Positions 1-9,337 of a stretch of 64,000 bases of DNA are shown here, in pieces (within the stretch, counting starts at the first letter, position 1; each line of letters begins with the position of its first letter). Under the pieces are notes generated by a model that had not been told where the DNA came from, ran no database searches, and saw nothing but the letters and a program-made list of their open reading frames with translations. Both the position numbers and the translations under genes were made by a program. Source of the DNA: a virus. The stretch covers positions 97,728 through 161,727 of the IMG/VR virus record IMGVR_UViG_3300030419_007010; one strand, 5' to 3'.

Positions 1-437
1 ACCCTCTTTGTAGCTTCGGGATAACCTCCTAAAACTATTCTAGCTTGATTCATAAAATCAAACTTTGCAGTTCTTTCTGTTAAGAATTCCGGATTAAATA
101 CAATATTTAAATTAGGAAAATTATTTCTCATTTCCCTTGTTGTCCCGGGAATTACAGTTGACTTAAGCACGACGACTGTATCTTCTTTTGGCTTTAAGCT
201 TGATACTTCTTCTAGTACTGAATAGACTATGTTAAGATTAATCGAACCGTCCTTATTCATTGGTGTTGGTACAGAAACAAAAATAACATCTGATTCTTTT
301 ACTACCTCTTCCATAGAGTTCATAGACTTTAATGGGTCTTTGTCATGTACTAAAACCGGGACTACGGGACTTAGGCCAAACGATATGGACGAGCCAACAA
401 ATCCATGCCCAATCACGCCTACTTTTTCTACTTTCAT
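1..437 (-). CDS. UDP-glucose/GDP-mannose dehydrogenase family, N-terminal part (runs off window)
   Basis: Partial gene: 145 codons are visible and the 3' part lies beyond the left edge. Translation from the ATG at 437 starts MKVEKVGVIGHGFVGSS, a Rossmann GxGxxG nucleotide-binding loop, and continues with SVPTPMNKDGS, KSTVIPGTT and NPEFLTE, the signatures of NAD-dependent nucleotide-sugar 6-dehydrogenases. An AGGA SD lies about 8 nt upstream. The family oxidises NDP-hexoses to uronic acids for surface polysaccharides. It ends the glycan gene string, and a second shorter relative lies at 17623. The substrate cannot be told from this part. Confidence 0.85.
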   Translation of the reverse strand, partial: MKVEKVGVIGHGFVGSSISFGLSPVVPVLVHDKDPLKSMNSMEEVVKESDVIFVSVPTPMNKDGSINLNIVYSVLEEVSSLKPKEDTVVVLKSTVIPGTTREMRNNFPNLNIVFNPEFLTERTAKFDFMNQARIVLGGYPEATKR

Positions 438-450
438 TTATTATTTCCTT

Positions 451-2103
451 TTATTTTTTATAAACAAGAATATCATATTCAATAAAATACAGATAATCTA
501 TGTTCGTGTTAAGAAAACATTCTATTGCGTTTGTTGGGGTTTCTACAATAGGTTCTCTGTCATTAAAGCTAGTATTTAAAACTATTGGTACACCAGTTTT
601 CATATGAAACTTTTTAATCAAATCATAATACAGCTTATTTTGTTCGGCAGTTACTGTTTGAATTCTCGCTGTTTGATCTTTGTGTTCAACTGCGGGTGCC
701 TTACCTAACTTGTCCGACTTAAACTTAAATACAAAGCCCATATATGGAGACGGAAAATAGTTTTCGAACCACTCGTTTCCACACTCCTCAAGAACAGAAG
801 GGGCAAATGGACGATACCATTGTCTGTGTTTTACTTTTTCATTAATTAATGATTTCATCTGATGGCTAATAGGATTAGCTAAGATACTTCTGTTTCCTAG
901 CGCGCGTCGGCCAGATTCAGATCTGCCTTGAAAAACACTAATTATATTGTCCTCTATAAGTAACTCAACACATTCATCTAAAGAACACTTTCTTACAGCT
1001 AGCTTATCAATATTATTTTCGATTGATTTTTCAACATCTTCTCTGCTGTAGACTTCTCCAAGATATGGAGAAACAAAATCATCTAGGTTTCTTTCATTGT
1101 TTAAAACGGAAAACCAGTGATATTGACATGCACCAATAGATAATCCTCCGTCGTAAGGGACGGGAGGTACAAATACATTCTTTATTATTCCATCAAATTT
1201 ACTCTTAATTTTTCCAGTAAAAGAAGAATTTAAGCTAACGCCGCCGGCTAGGCAAAGATTATCAAATTCAATATTATTGTTTTTTGCTAACCCAACCATT
1301 TGATTAATAATATCAAAAAGTATATCTTCTGTCACTTTTTGAAGTGCAGCTGCAAGATTCATTTTTTCTTTTTCATCTTTCTCAGCTATCTTTCTAAATT
1401 TGTCTAAATATGGATGAACTACATCTTCTTCTGGAGGAACATACACACCACGTTTATATCCCGGAGGACAGAATTTTACATATGGAAAATCTTCAGTAGC
1501 CATCTTCATAAAATCTTTGTAATATTTTTGCGGATCTCCAAATGCGGCCATGGCCATAATTGAACCAGCCTGGTGACCTCTCGGATACCCTGATGATAGC
1601 TTAAATATGAACCTTGTGCATCTTCCCCATAAATTACCCAGGCTCATGATATCATTATTTATTTCGAAAAGATTTGTTATCTTATTACCTTTTCCATAAT
1701 ATCCAGAAGTAGATATTGAATTGCCTTCTTCGTTTATTCCAGCACTATCAATAGTTAATATTAAGCTATTTTCATAGGGAGAGGAATAAAAAGCATGTGC
1801 AGCATGACACAAATGATGTCCATAAAAATTAATTTTATCTTTTGATAATCTATCGTGAGTATTATATGTTTCGCCGCCGTTAGCTTCTAGGTTTGTATTT
1901 GGCAAAGGAGAGACCCAATGATCTATATCTTCCATATCCAAGTTATTTTTAGACAAATATTTTTCTTCTAAATATAGTAGAGAATCTCCACCAGATTCTT
2001 TTAAGCGAGTATATCTTTCTATTTCAATGTGCTCTACGACTTTTCCGTCATCTAAAACACAATAGCCGCCGTCGTGCCAATTATATAATCCAACAACTTT
2101 CAT
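451..2103 (-). CDS. carbamoyltransferase, NodU/CmcH family
   Basis: A 550-residue protein of the usual length for NodU/CmcH O-carbamoyltransferases, which move a carbamoyl group from carbamoyl phosphate via ATP to sugar or antibiotic hydroxyls. The N-terminal Kae1-like domain has HHLCHAAHA (96-104), the metal/ATP site, then LTIDSAG. The C-terminal half has SGRRALGNRSI, RPFAPSVL and LNTSFNDREP, all typical of the family. ATG with a GAGG SD. In this locus it probably carbamoylates a surface sugar. The acceptor is unknown. Confidence 0.92.
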   Translation of the reverse strand: MKVVGLYNWHDGGYCVLDDGKVVEHIEIERYTRLKESGGDSLLYLEEKYLSKNNLDMEDIDHWVSPLPNTNLEANGGETYNTHDRLSKDKINFYGHHLCHAAHAFYSSPYENSLILTIDSAGINEEGNSISTSGYYGKGNKITNLFEINNDIMSLGNLWGRCTRFIFKLSSGYPRGHQAGSIMAMAAFGDPQKYYKDFMKMATEDFPYVKFCPPGYKRGVYVPPEEDVVHPYLDKFRKIAEKDEKEKMNLAAALQKVTEDILFDIINQMVGLAKNNNIEFDNLCLAGGVSLNSSFTGKIKSKFDGIIKNVFVPPVPYDGGLSIGACQYHWFSVLNNERNLDDFVSPYLGEVYSREDVEKSIENNIDKLAVRKCSLDECVELLIEDNIISVFQGRSESGRRALGNRSILANPISHQMKSLINEKVKHRQWYRPFAPSVLEECGNEWFENYFPSPYMGFVFKFKSDKLGKAPAVEHKDQTARIQTVTAEQNKLYYDLIKKFHMKTGVPIVLNTSFNDREPIVETPTNAIECFLNTNIDYLYFIEYDILVYKK

Positions 2104-2106
2104 ATA

Positions 2107-2835
2107 TCATTCCTCAAATTCTTTTTTAATTAAAACTTGTCCATAATCAATTTCGTCATCTGGTACCCTTCTATCATCAAAAAAGATTCGCCTGTCCATA
2201 ATAATAAGCTCTTTTTCATGATCGTCAATCTCGTCAATAGCTTTTGCACACTCAATATTATCTACTTTTTTAGTAGGAAGATGATAATCATCAAAAAGAA
2301 GAAATTTTGTAAATTTATTTTTTGTTAAAATCCAATCAGATTTAGTAGCTTGGTATGTATGGTCTCCATCAATATAAACAAAATCAAATTCTTCATTTAA
2401 TGATAATAGAATATTTTGTGAAAAGCCTGGGATGAGTTGTATATTATTTTCAGTGAACCAGTGGTTCGGAAAAGTGTTTCTTAGCCTGTCTACATGATTT
2501 TTTGTTTCTTGATTATGGAAAAGTGGGTCTATAGAAACAATCTTGCCTCCGCCGTTTTCTGCTAGTGCTTTGGCTGCGCATATAGTTCCGTATCCTCTAC
2601 CAAAACCAATTTCTAGAAATGATTTAAGGTTGTACTTCTTGATTAGATGATATATTAAAATGCCTCTTTCATAATTTGGTCTAAAGAAACATCCTACTTT
2701 TTTATAGAGTTCGCTGTCAGGTGAACGCGTTTTCTTTGCGGTATGTTCTCCAATTTGATCAAAATCGCCTAGATTAATATCGTCTAGTGGATACCCAAGC
2801 TCTTCTAACTTTTCTATTATATGAATTTGTTCCAT
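2107..2835 (-). CDS. class I SAM-dependent methyltransferase (Methyltransf_24 type)
   Basis: 242 residues. The SAM-binding motif I is FLEIGFGRGYGT, followed by VSIDPLF, and the acidic metal/substrate region reads FDFVYIDGDHTYQATKSDW and LLFDDYH. This YIDGDH pattern is typical of the cephalosporin-hydroxylase-like or Methyltransf_24 families often found in glycan clusters. It lies 3 nt before the carbamoyltransferase and directly after a glycosyltransferase, so it probably O-methylates a sugar. The acceptor is not predictable. A similar but separate enzyme is at 8680. Confidence 0.8.
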   Translation of the reverse strand: MEQIHIIEKLEELGYPLDDINLGDFDQIGEHTAKKTRSPDSELYKKVGCFFRPNYERGILIYHLIKKYNLKSFLEIGFGRGYGTICAAKALAENGGGKIVSIDPLFHNQETKNHVDRLRNTFPNHWFTENNIQLIPGFSQNILLSLNEEFDFVYIDGDHTYQATKSDWILTKNKFTKFLLFDDYHLPTKKVDNIECAKAIDEIDDHEKELIIMDRRIFFDDRRVPDDEIDYGQVLIKKEFEE

Positions 2836-3456
2836 TTATATCTCCCAATCTTTGTATTCTGGTTCTTTAGTTTTATTGTTATTATGCATTCTGTAACGAT
2901 AAAATGGATATCTAAGATGATGAATCTTATAAAAATCACCTAATCTTTTTCGTAAGTTCTCTTCTTCTTTGTGTCGCATATTAGGATCATATGCACCCAT
3001 TTCAACAAGTAAATCTTTTCTGTACATTATACCACAAGAAATATTGTCTTTTTCAGCATATTTTCTCTCTAAAACATTTTCATAATTGTCTATCAAAATA
3101 TAGTCACAAGATACACAGAACGCGTCGTGATTTGCTTCTAAATATTCCTTCATAAAATAGCACATATCATCAGAAACATAATCGTCAGCATCAACACGAA
3201 TAACAAATTGCCCTTTAGCTGCTTTTATTCCTTTGTTGGCGGAAGCTGCAACTCCTAAATTCTTCTTGTTTTTTATTAATTTAATGTCATCCAAGAAGGG
3301 AACCATAACTTCCCAAGATTTATCTGTGCTCTTATCATCTACAACAATTACTTCAACATTAACATTCTTCTGATTTAAACAGCTTCTAATGCATCTAGCA
3401 ATATATCTTGAATAATTATAGTTAGTTATAATAATTGAAACATCAGGATTAGACAT
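2836..3456 (-). CDS. glycosyltransferase family 2
   Basis: About 206 residues from the ATG at 3456, which I prefer to the upstream ATG at 3468 because only it has a good SD (TGAGG, 6 nt). GT-A fold: VSIIITNYNYSRYIARC at the N-terminus, EVIVVDDKSTD, and the nucleotide-sugar/metal DxD site VRVDADDY. It overlaps the stop of the asparagine synthase gene by 8 nt, so the two are translationally coupled. It is short for GT2 (usually 230-330 residues) and ends soon after the catalytic core. The sugar is unknown. Confidence 0.85.
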   Translation of the reverse strand: MSNPDVSIIITNYNYSRYIARCIRSCLNQKNVNVEVIVVDDKSTDKSWEVMVPFLDDIKLIKNKKNLGVAASANKGIKAAKGQFVIRVDADDYVSDDMCYFMKEYLEANHDAFCVSCDYILIDNYENVLERKYAEKDNISCGIMYRKDLLVEMGAYDPNMRHKEEENLRKRLGDFYKIHHLRYPFYRYRMHNNNKTKEPEYKDWEI

Positions 3457-5083
3457 AATTTTCCTCATACCAGAGACACAAAATCAAAAATGCAAACTTC
3501 AAATATCCATTTTTAATGTCTTTGACGTTAAATCCTTCTTTAAAAATATTAGACTTTATAATCTCACAATTATTGATTACTTCATCAAACTTGTCATTCC
3601 ATCCATCAAAACCCAACATAAAGCCAATTTTGTTTCTATGCACAAACTCTTTATCGTAATATTGTTCTAAAAGTTTTTTGATTGGATACTTACGTATTTT
3701 ACCAAACATATTCTCATATGTTAAGCGATTTGAATATTCCACTACGCGGTGATCCAAAAAAGGAACTCTAACTTCTAAAGAGCTAGCCATGCTCATTCTA
3801 TCTACTTTCTGGAGTATGTCTCCTTCCAGAAAAAATCTAATATCCAGAAGTCTCATTATTTCATTTTTATCTTTTGTTTCATAAGGCAATTTAGTTAACA
3901 TATAATCATATGTGTCATTCTTATATTCATTCTGCAAAAAATCTAAATTTGTGTTGCGAAAAAACCTTTCTGATATTGGTATTTCCGTATTGTTGTACTT
4001 GTTGTAACCACAAAACACTTCATCAGAACCATCTCCGCCTAAAGCGACAGTAACATTGCTAGATATTTTATTGGATATCAGATAAGTTGGTATAATTGAA
4101 GAATCTGCGAAAGGCTGACCAAAGTGTCGAACCAGTTTTCTTAAAAAGTTGAGCTTAATTTCATCGTAATTTACAAAGATATCAGTGTGATTTGTCCGAC
4201 ATTTGTTTGCAACCAACAGAGCATACTCTTTTTCATTTAGTTCTTTATCGTTAATAACAGCGGTAAAGGTTTTGCAATCTTGTTCTATCGATGATAAATG
4301 CTGCACAACCAGCGAAGAGTCGACTCCTCCGGAAAGATACGCACCATAAGGTACATCACTTCGCGTTCGTAGGGAAACCGCGTCACGAAGAAGATTTTCG
4401 AGGTACCCTAAATCGCTTTCTTTTCTTTCTTGAGGAGTTAAAGACCAATATTTCTTAATTGAACTAGCTCTGGTTTTAACATCAAATTCTAAATAATGGC
4501 CCTGCTCTAAGCTTCTGATTTCATTCCATATAGTATTTGGAGAAGCAATATAATATGTGTTAAAAAACATAGATATAGCGACAGGATCTATTGATAAATT
4601 ATCTATTCCTACTAAATCTTTTACGGAGTTAATCTCTGAGCAGAACGTTAATCCATTTTGCAGTGAGTAGAACAACGGCTTAATGCCCATCCTATCTCTC
4701 ACCAAAAAAAGCTTTCCTCTTGTTTTGTCATAAAGAGAAAAAGCAAACATTCCATTTAATTCTTTTAATGTTTTTTCTAAACCAAACTTCTCGTAGTATT
4801 TTAATAACACTTCTGTGTCAGAAGAGGTAGAAAATTCGCAATCTAAATCTTCTTTTAATTCTCGATAGTTATAAATTTCTCCATTAAAAACAAGAACTTT
4901 TTGACCATCATCAGAGATCATTGGTTGTTGTCCAGAAGATAAATCAATTATAGAAAGTCTAGTATGACCTAAAGAAACGTCTTGATCACGATAGAGACCT
5001 CTAGAATCTGGTCCGCGGTGACCAATATTATTAAGGAATGTCCTGTCAATAGGATATTTTGTAGAACCAATTATTCCGCACAT
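3449..5083 (-). CDS. asnB: asparagine synthase (glutamine-hydrolysing)
   Basis: 544 residues. It begins MCGIIGS with the catalytic Cys2 of class II glutamine amidotransferases, followed by NFNGEIYNY-like residues (VFNGEIYNY) and the glutamine-binding region. The C-terminal synthetase domain carries the PP-loop SGGVDSSLV near residue 250 and GGDGSDEVFCGY. AsnB homologues in glycan clusters such as WbpS/WbmC amidate uronic acids, so with two UDP-sugar dehydrogenase relatives in this locus it may form uronamides rather than asparagine. This is inference. Full-length, coupled to genes on both sides. Confidence 0.9.
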   Translation of the reverse strand: MCGIIGSTKYPIDRTFLNNIGHRGPDSRGLYRDQDVSLGHTRLSIIDLSSGQQPMISDDGQKVLVFNGEIYNYRELKEDLDCEFSTSSDTEVLLKYYEKFGLEKTLKELNGMFAFSLYDKTRGKLFLVRDRMGIKPLFYSLQNGLTFCSEINSVKDLVGIDNLSIDPVAISMFFNTYYIASPNTIWNEIRSLEQGHYLEFDVKTRASSIKKYWSLTPQERKESDLGYLENLLRDAVSLRTRSDVPYGAYLSGGVDSSLVVQHLSSIEQDCKTFTAVINDKELNEKEYALLVANKCRTNHTDIFVNYDEIKLNFLRKLVRHFGQPFADSSIIPTYLISNKISSNVTVALGGDGSDEVFCGYNKYNNTEIPISERFFRNTNLDFLQNEYKNDTYDYMLTKLPYETKDKNEIMRLLDIRFFLEGDILQKVDRMSMASSLEVRVPFLDHRVVEYSNRLTYENMFGKIRKYPIKKLLEQYYDKEFVHRNKIGFMLGFDGWNDKFDEVINNCEIIKSNIFKEGFNVKDIKNGYLKFAFLILCLWYEENYV

Positions 5084-5916
5084 CTTATAATTTTATACTC
5101 AAACTCTGGATAATGGAAATCTCTCACAGTCGGCGTTCCAGATAAGCTAGCTTCTATCACTGGTTTGCGCGCTAGATTATAGTTTCTTCTCTCTTCAGAA
5201 TTAATACCGACATTGCTAGAGGCGGTTAAGGACTTGGAATGGAATCTTCTATTATATAAGACTTCCGGCATATTATAAATTCTATTCAATCCTAGGATTC
5301 TTATGAAAATATCTGTGTCTGCTGCAATCCTAGTCCGGCCGTCCCAGCCTCCTAGGGCTACTAAAATATCTCTTCTAAATAATACTGTACCGTTCATGCA
5401 AAACTTAAACTTAAGATATTCTTCGTAATTTCCGTCTGGCTCTAGAGAAGTTAAAAGATCATTTAAGGTAAAAGTTTCTATCACTTTTGGATATACATTT
5501 TTTCTGCTTCTGCTGCTGTTTTCATTCTCGGATATTGTATGTGGTTCATGATCTTCCCAAAACTCATTTACTGCTGTGCCTACACATGCAGCACTAGATA
5601 ATATCATAAAATTTAATTGTTTTTGTAGTCTTTCCGGCTCACTAAAATCATCCGAATCGTGAAGCCCAACATATTGTGAGTTGCAATAGTTTTTTAAGAC
5701 GAAGTTTTTGCCAGCATATGTACCAACATTCTTTTTCGAACAAATAATTGTTATTCTATCATCTTGAAAAGATTTGATTTTTTCTACTGTATCGTCGGTA
5801 CTACAATCATCAAAAATAAATAAATTAAAATTCCTGTACGTCTGATTAAGAATAGAATCTACACATTGTTCTATAGTATCAGAAGAGTTATAGGTACATA
5901 AAATAATATCAATCAC
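5071..5916 (-). CDS. glycosyltransferase family 2
   Basis: 281 residues. The N-terminal GT-A motif MIDIILCTYNSSDTIEQC is followed by FNLFIFDDCSTDDT and by GLHDSDDFS, the DxD region. A later RRDILVALGGWDGRT resembles the GT2 acceptor-side motif, and AADTDIFIRI supplies the ED-like catalytic acidic residues. It overlaps asnB by 13 nt and the formyltransferase by 8 nt. Probably adds one residue of the repeat unit; donor and linkage unknown. Confidence 0.88.
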   Translation of the reverse strand: MIDIILCTYNSSDTIEQCVDSILNQTYRNFNLFIFDDCSTDDTVEKIKSFQDDRITIICSKKNVGTYAGKNFVLKNYCNSQYVGLHDSDDFSEPERLQKQLNFMILSSAACVGTAVNEFWEDHEPHTISENENSSRSRKNVYPKVIETFTLNDLLTSLEPDGNYEEYLKFKFCMNGTVLFRRDILVALGGWDGRTRIAADTDIFIRILGLNRIYNMPEVLYNRRFHSKSLTASSNVGINSEERRNYNLARKPVIEASLSGTPTVRDFHYPEFEYKIIRCAE

Positions 5917-6604
5917 TCAAATACTCCTCGATTACTCTATCAATTTTACTAGCTACCTCTTGTTCTGCTTCTGGTGTTCTATCTTTAATTTGATAAAGCT
6001 TTCCTTTGTTCTTTAGTACAAAACTACTAACTGTTTGTTTTTTAATATCTGCTAGGCTATCTTTTAATACTTCGAATCCAGCAATACAAGATTTTAAAAA
6101 TAGATCTTCTATATCATCACCAGCGGCAATATCTGCTTTTTTTTGAGCGATTATTTCTCCTGCATCGATTGACTTATCAATATAGTGCAATGTTGCACCA
6201 ACACCATCTAGGTTTTCGTCATGGACTGCCCAAAAAGCGCTATCAACTCCTCGAAATAATTGAACAATTCCAGTATGTATATTTATACATCCATATTTTG
6301 GTATAGAAAATACTTCTTCTTTTAAAAGACTGCAGCCGAAAGTAAAGATAACTTCAGGATCGTGTTTCTTAATTAATTCAACAGTTTCTTTTGTGTTTAT
6401 TTGTTCCTTATCAAGAAAAGTATATGGACTTATAGGGGTCCAATCGACTTGCTCCTTAAATAATTCTTTCTCTTTTTCGTATAAAGAAGCAGAAGAAATA
6501 GGCTTATCTTCAAAAAAAATTCTGGATGCAAATGTTCTATTATATAACATTTCAGCAAAATATCTATGTCTAGGATGAGTTGAGGTTATAATTACAGTTC
6601 TCAA
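5909..6604 (-). CDS. sugar N-formyltransferase (methionyl-tRNA formyltransferase fold)
   Basis: 231 residues. The formyl-tetrahydrofolate-binding core reads CINIHTGIVQLFRGVDSAFW, with the catalytic His of the NxH motif, followed by GATLHYIDKSIDAGEII. The C-terminal tRNA-binding domain of Fmt is missing. Stand-alone enzymes of this type (WbtJ, VioF, FdtF) formylate amino sugars such as Qui4N or Qui3N. The dehydratase (12902) and aminotransferase (11817) in the same locus could supply such a substrate. Overlaps both neighbours. Confidence 0.87.
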   Translation of the reverse strand: MRTVIITSTHPRHRYFAEMLYNRTFASRIFFEDKPISSASLYEKEKELFKEQVDWTPISPYTFLDKEQINTKETVELIKKHDPEVIFTFGCSLLKEEVFSIPKYGCINIHTGIVQLFRGVDSAFWAVHDENLDGVGATLHYIDKSIDAGEIIAQKKADIAAGDDIEDLFLKSCIAGFEVLKDSLADIKKQTVSSFVLKNKGKLYQIKDRTPEAEQEVASKIDRVIEEYLSD

Positions 6605-7290
6605 AATACCTCCAAAGGAAAAACAGATATTCTCTTGAAGGCTTCGCCTCTAGATTTTCCTATTTCATATCCGCGAACTTTAGAGAGGCCATCTAGGTAA
6701 TCATTAATACCCGAAATAACTTGTTCTTGTGAGTCATAGAAACTCATAGCTTTCATTTTAACATCAAAACTTTCTGTAACATCGACTACAAAATCAACTT
6801 CTGGTAAAGGATCCGTTATCTCAAACGCCCATAAGTCTTTGACCTTATGTGTTTTGCCAAGCTCGGGCAATACTGCTTCTGATGCCTTCCAACACGCCTC
6901 TTTTATTATTAGAGATGTATTCCTATGGTCTCTGTGTTTATCGTTTTCCGAATGTGTGATAACTAAATCAGGCTTCTTTTCTCTTATCAGTTTAATAACT
7001 TTATGAAAAAACTCTCTTGAATATTCTACTTTTTGACATTCTACGTAAAGATTGTGTATATCTTTAACACCTAAAACCTGACCAGCTAGATGAGCTTCAT
7101 ATTGGCGAGTTGTGATGATATTATCACTAGTATATTTATTTCCATGATCAACGCCAGTAGCGCCGTCGGTTATAAACACTACCTCTACATTAGAGCCGGC
7201 ATCAGTCCATTTTCGTATAGAGGCTCCACAGCCAATTGTTTCATCATCTTGATGAGCGGCAAAGACTAATATATTCTTATGTTGAAACAT
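6601..7290 (-). CDS. PIG-L/LmbE family N-deacetylase
   Basis: 229 residues. The zinc motif is FAAHQDDETIGCGA (AHPDDE in most members), with the third ligand region TDGATGVDHG and HSENDKHRDHRNT later. The family removes N-acetyl groups from GlcNAc-type sugars in lipid- or nucleotide-linked intermediates. Next to an N-formyltransferase and a NeuB-like synthase, it may expose an amine for re-acylation. It overlaps its neighbours by 4 and 14 nt. The substrate is inferred only from context. Confidence 0.9.
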   Translation of the reverse strand: MFQHKNILVFAAHQDDETIGCGASIRKWTDAGSNVEVVFITDGATGVDHGNKYTSDNIITTRQYEAHLAGQVLGVKDIHNLYVECQKVEYSREFFHKVIKLIREKKPDLVITHSENDKHRDHRNTSLIIKEACWKASEAVLPELGKTHKVKDLWAFEITDPLPEVDFVVDVTESFDVKMKAMSFYDSQEQVISGINDYLDGLSKVRGYEIGKSRGEAFKRISVFPLEVF

Positions 7291-7984
7291 TTACACTGTC
7301 ACAAAAAGATCTTAAAAAGGCTAGCTGTCCAAAATTCATGGAGCAAACGTGAGCGCTTTCTGTTTTACATTGTAAATTATAATCTATTGTGAAATGTTTT
7401 TCAAGAACTTTCGCACCTCGGCGAACAGCTTCTTCACAAGCTTCATTGCCAACTGTGTGATCGCTATATCCGATCAAGCGATCGTCGAACTTCTCTGGCA
7501 TTACTTTCATAGCTTCTTCGAAAGTATGAGGGTATTTTGCTACGCAGTGGAAATATTTTACGTTTTCGTTTTCGAAAGGATATTCATCTTTATCCCATTT
7601 TCCAAGCGAACAATAAGTAAACATACCAGTATCTACCATATCTTTGCAAAAATCAAAATCCCATTCCAGCATAGAACTAGCAATTTTATTAATTTGTGCA
7701 TTAGACTCTTGAGTCCACTCGAACCTGTCTCTATGAAACGGAGATGCAAAAAAATCTATATTTAATCTCTCTGCATAATCTTTTAGTCTCAAATATTGTT
7801 CTTTTGTCATCGTAAGATATTCCCAAAGCTCCCGATTATCTCCTGGCATTCTATAGGTATCCCACAATTGGACCTTCACAGCGTCGGCTCCACCCATTTT
7901 ACATTGCAAAATCATCTGCTCTGCTCTTCTTACAGAGCCGCCCCATTGGCCGCATAACTCTGCTATAATATAAACATCACTCAT
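7277..7984 (-). CDS. NeuB-like sialic/nonulosonic acid synthase, no SAF domain
   Basis: 235 residues from the ATG at 7984, one base after the upstream stop; an 8-residue extension is possible. TIM-barrel motifs of PEP-dependent N-acylneuraminate synthases: YIIAELCGQWGG, GGADAVKVQLWDT, DFFASPFHRDR, and IGYSDHTVGNEACEEAVRRG followed by EKHFTID. The family condenses PEP with an amino sugar to give Neu-, Leg- or Pse-type nonulosonic acids. The C-terminal antifreeze-like SAF domain of standard NeuB (about 100 residues) is absent, as in a subset of barrel-only homologues. Confidence 0.87.
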   Translation of the reverse strand: MSDVYIIAELCGQWGGSVRRAEQMILQCKMGGADAVKVQLWDTYRMPGDNRELWEYLTMTKEQYLRLKDYAERLNIDFFASPFHRDRFEWTQESNAQINKIASSMLEWDFDFCKDMVDTGMFTYCSLGKWDKDEYPFENENVKYFHCVAKYPHTFEEAMKVMPEKFDDRLIGYSDHTVGNEACEEAVRRGAKVLEKHFTIDYNLQCKTESAHVCSMNFGQLAFLRSFCDSVNVST

Positions 7985-7985
7985 T

Positions 7986-8678
7986 CTAAAAATATCCCCA
8001 ATCAACATATTTTGTAACTGTTGATTTAAATTTATCTATTACTTCTTGATTAAAATCTTCGGGAGCTTTATACTTTGGTGTAAATTCCACAAGCCATTCA
8101 TCAATATACTCGTGAGCTTCCGTATTTAACAGGTGTTCAATGACTTTATACTCTGCGCCTTCAATATCAATTTTTAAAATATTGTGCTCGTCTTTACTTA
8201 AATTTTTAATAATCCAATCGGAAAGGTCAATACACTGTACAGGAAAACTTAAGCTAGGAATATTTAGAGCACAGTCGGTCTTCGCTCGATACCCATTTTT
8301 TTCTCCAGTAACAAAATGATTGTTATTAGAAAAATCTAGGCGGATTCCACGATAATACTCTGGGATATATTGGCCTGATTTAATAGCTTGCTCTTTACTT
8401 CTTAACAAAGAAGAACCGGTTCTTGTTCCCCAAGCTTGAATATAAAAGTTTTTTATTACATCTTCCACCCAGACGGCCTGAGTGTGTATTGTTATAGGTA
8501 CTGGATTATCTTCAACTTGCGCCAACGTCGCAAATTTCTCTAGCAGGGTTGTATAATTGAAGTACTCTGGTTCGAACGCGTCAATTTTAATTAAATTTTC
8601 TTTATACTTATTTTTGGCCCATGAGACTGCTTTACCGACGTTTGCGCCGCAGTCAATAAACCTAATTTTTTTAGACAT
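7986..8678 (-). CDS. FkbM family methyltransferase
   Basis: 230 residues. It begins KKIRFIDCGANVGKAVSWA, the FkbM motif I, then KIDAFEPEYFNYTTL and the diagnostic ILKIDIEGAEYKVIEHLL. FkbM enzymes O-methylate polyketides and sugars. It is coupled to the methyltransferase at 8680 (1 nt gap) and to the NeuB-like gene. Confidence in the family is high; the acceptor is unknown. Confidence 0.9.
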   Translation of the reverse strand: MSKKIRFIDCGANVGKAVSWAKNKYKENLIKIDAFEPEYFNYTTLLEKFATLAQVEDNPVPITIHTQAVWVEDVIKNFYIQAWGTRTGSSLLRSKEQAIKSGQYIPEYYRGIRLDFSNNNHFVTGEKNGYRAKTDCALNIPSLSFPVQCIDLSDWIIKNLSKDEHNILKIDIEGAEYKVIEHLLNTEAHEYIDEWLVEFTPKYKAPEDFNQEVIDKFKSTVTKYVDWGYF

Positions 8679-8679
8679 T

Positions 8680-9333
8680 CTACCTCCTTAAGTGTGCTAT
8701 ATAAAATCCGTTATGCCAATCTATATGCTTTTCTATAAAGAATTCTGTTACTTTTTTGAAATTGGATTTTTTAATTGCTTCTTCAGTTGCATTTTGAATA
8801 TTTTCACCTACATCTCCAGGACAGTAATAGTCGTCGACAATTAGTATTATTTCATCATCCAGTATGGAGTCATAGTGGGCTAATATTTTACTATGAGAAT
8901 CATATGAGTGATCACCATCATAAAAAAATATATTTATTTTATCTTCAAATTTTTTTAGATCTAATTCCCAACAATTCTCTACAAAAAAAACAAATTTTCT
9001 ATCAGAAGAAGAGTATTTCTCTATATTTTTATTAATATTTTCTTCATTATCTTCTTGAAAATATCGACTCCAATTATCAATTCCGTAAAAGACCCCAGCA
9101 TTATTATAAGCTGCAGCAAAATAGCTGGCACCTCTTAACACTCCTATTTCTAGATATTTAGTTTTCTTTTTATTAGGTAATTTACATATAAGATTTAAAA
9201 GAAACTGTGAGTCTCTAGTAGACATTGCATGAGGAACAGTTTGATGACTAAGCTTCATGATATCGCCATTCAATGTTTTTACATTTTTAGTTGCCTTATC
9301 AATGCAATCTCTAATATGTTCTGTAAAATTCAT
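8680..9333 (-). CDS. class I SAM-dependent methyltransferase
   Basis: 217 residues. Motif I is TKYLEIGVLRGASYF, then FYGIDNWSR, NIFFYDGDHSYDSHSKIL and IILIVDDYYCPGD. The YDGDHSY signature resembles that of the enzyme at 2107 (YIDGDHTY), but overall similarity is low. Probably modifies a sugar hydroxyl. It lies between NeuA-like and FkbM genes in the operon. Confidence 0.78.
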   Translation of the reverse strand: MNFTEHIRDCIDKATKNVKTLNGDIMKLSHQTVPHAMSTRDSQFLLNLICKLPNKKKTKYLEIGVLRGASYFAAAYNNAGVFYGIDNWSRYFQEDNEENINKNIEKYSSSDRKFVFFVENCWELDLKKFEDKINIFFYDGDHSYDSHSKILAHYDSILDDEIILIVDDYYCPGDVGENIQNATEEAIKKSNFKKVTEFFIEKHIDWHNGFYIAHLRR

Positions 9334-9337
9334 GAAT

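Noticed and set aside
229-579. Plus-strand open frame over the dehydrogenase and carbamoyltransferase starts
   Set aside because: It lies opposite two well-supported minus-strand genes, has no SD, and its product is low in charged residues and without motif.
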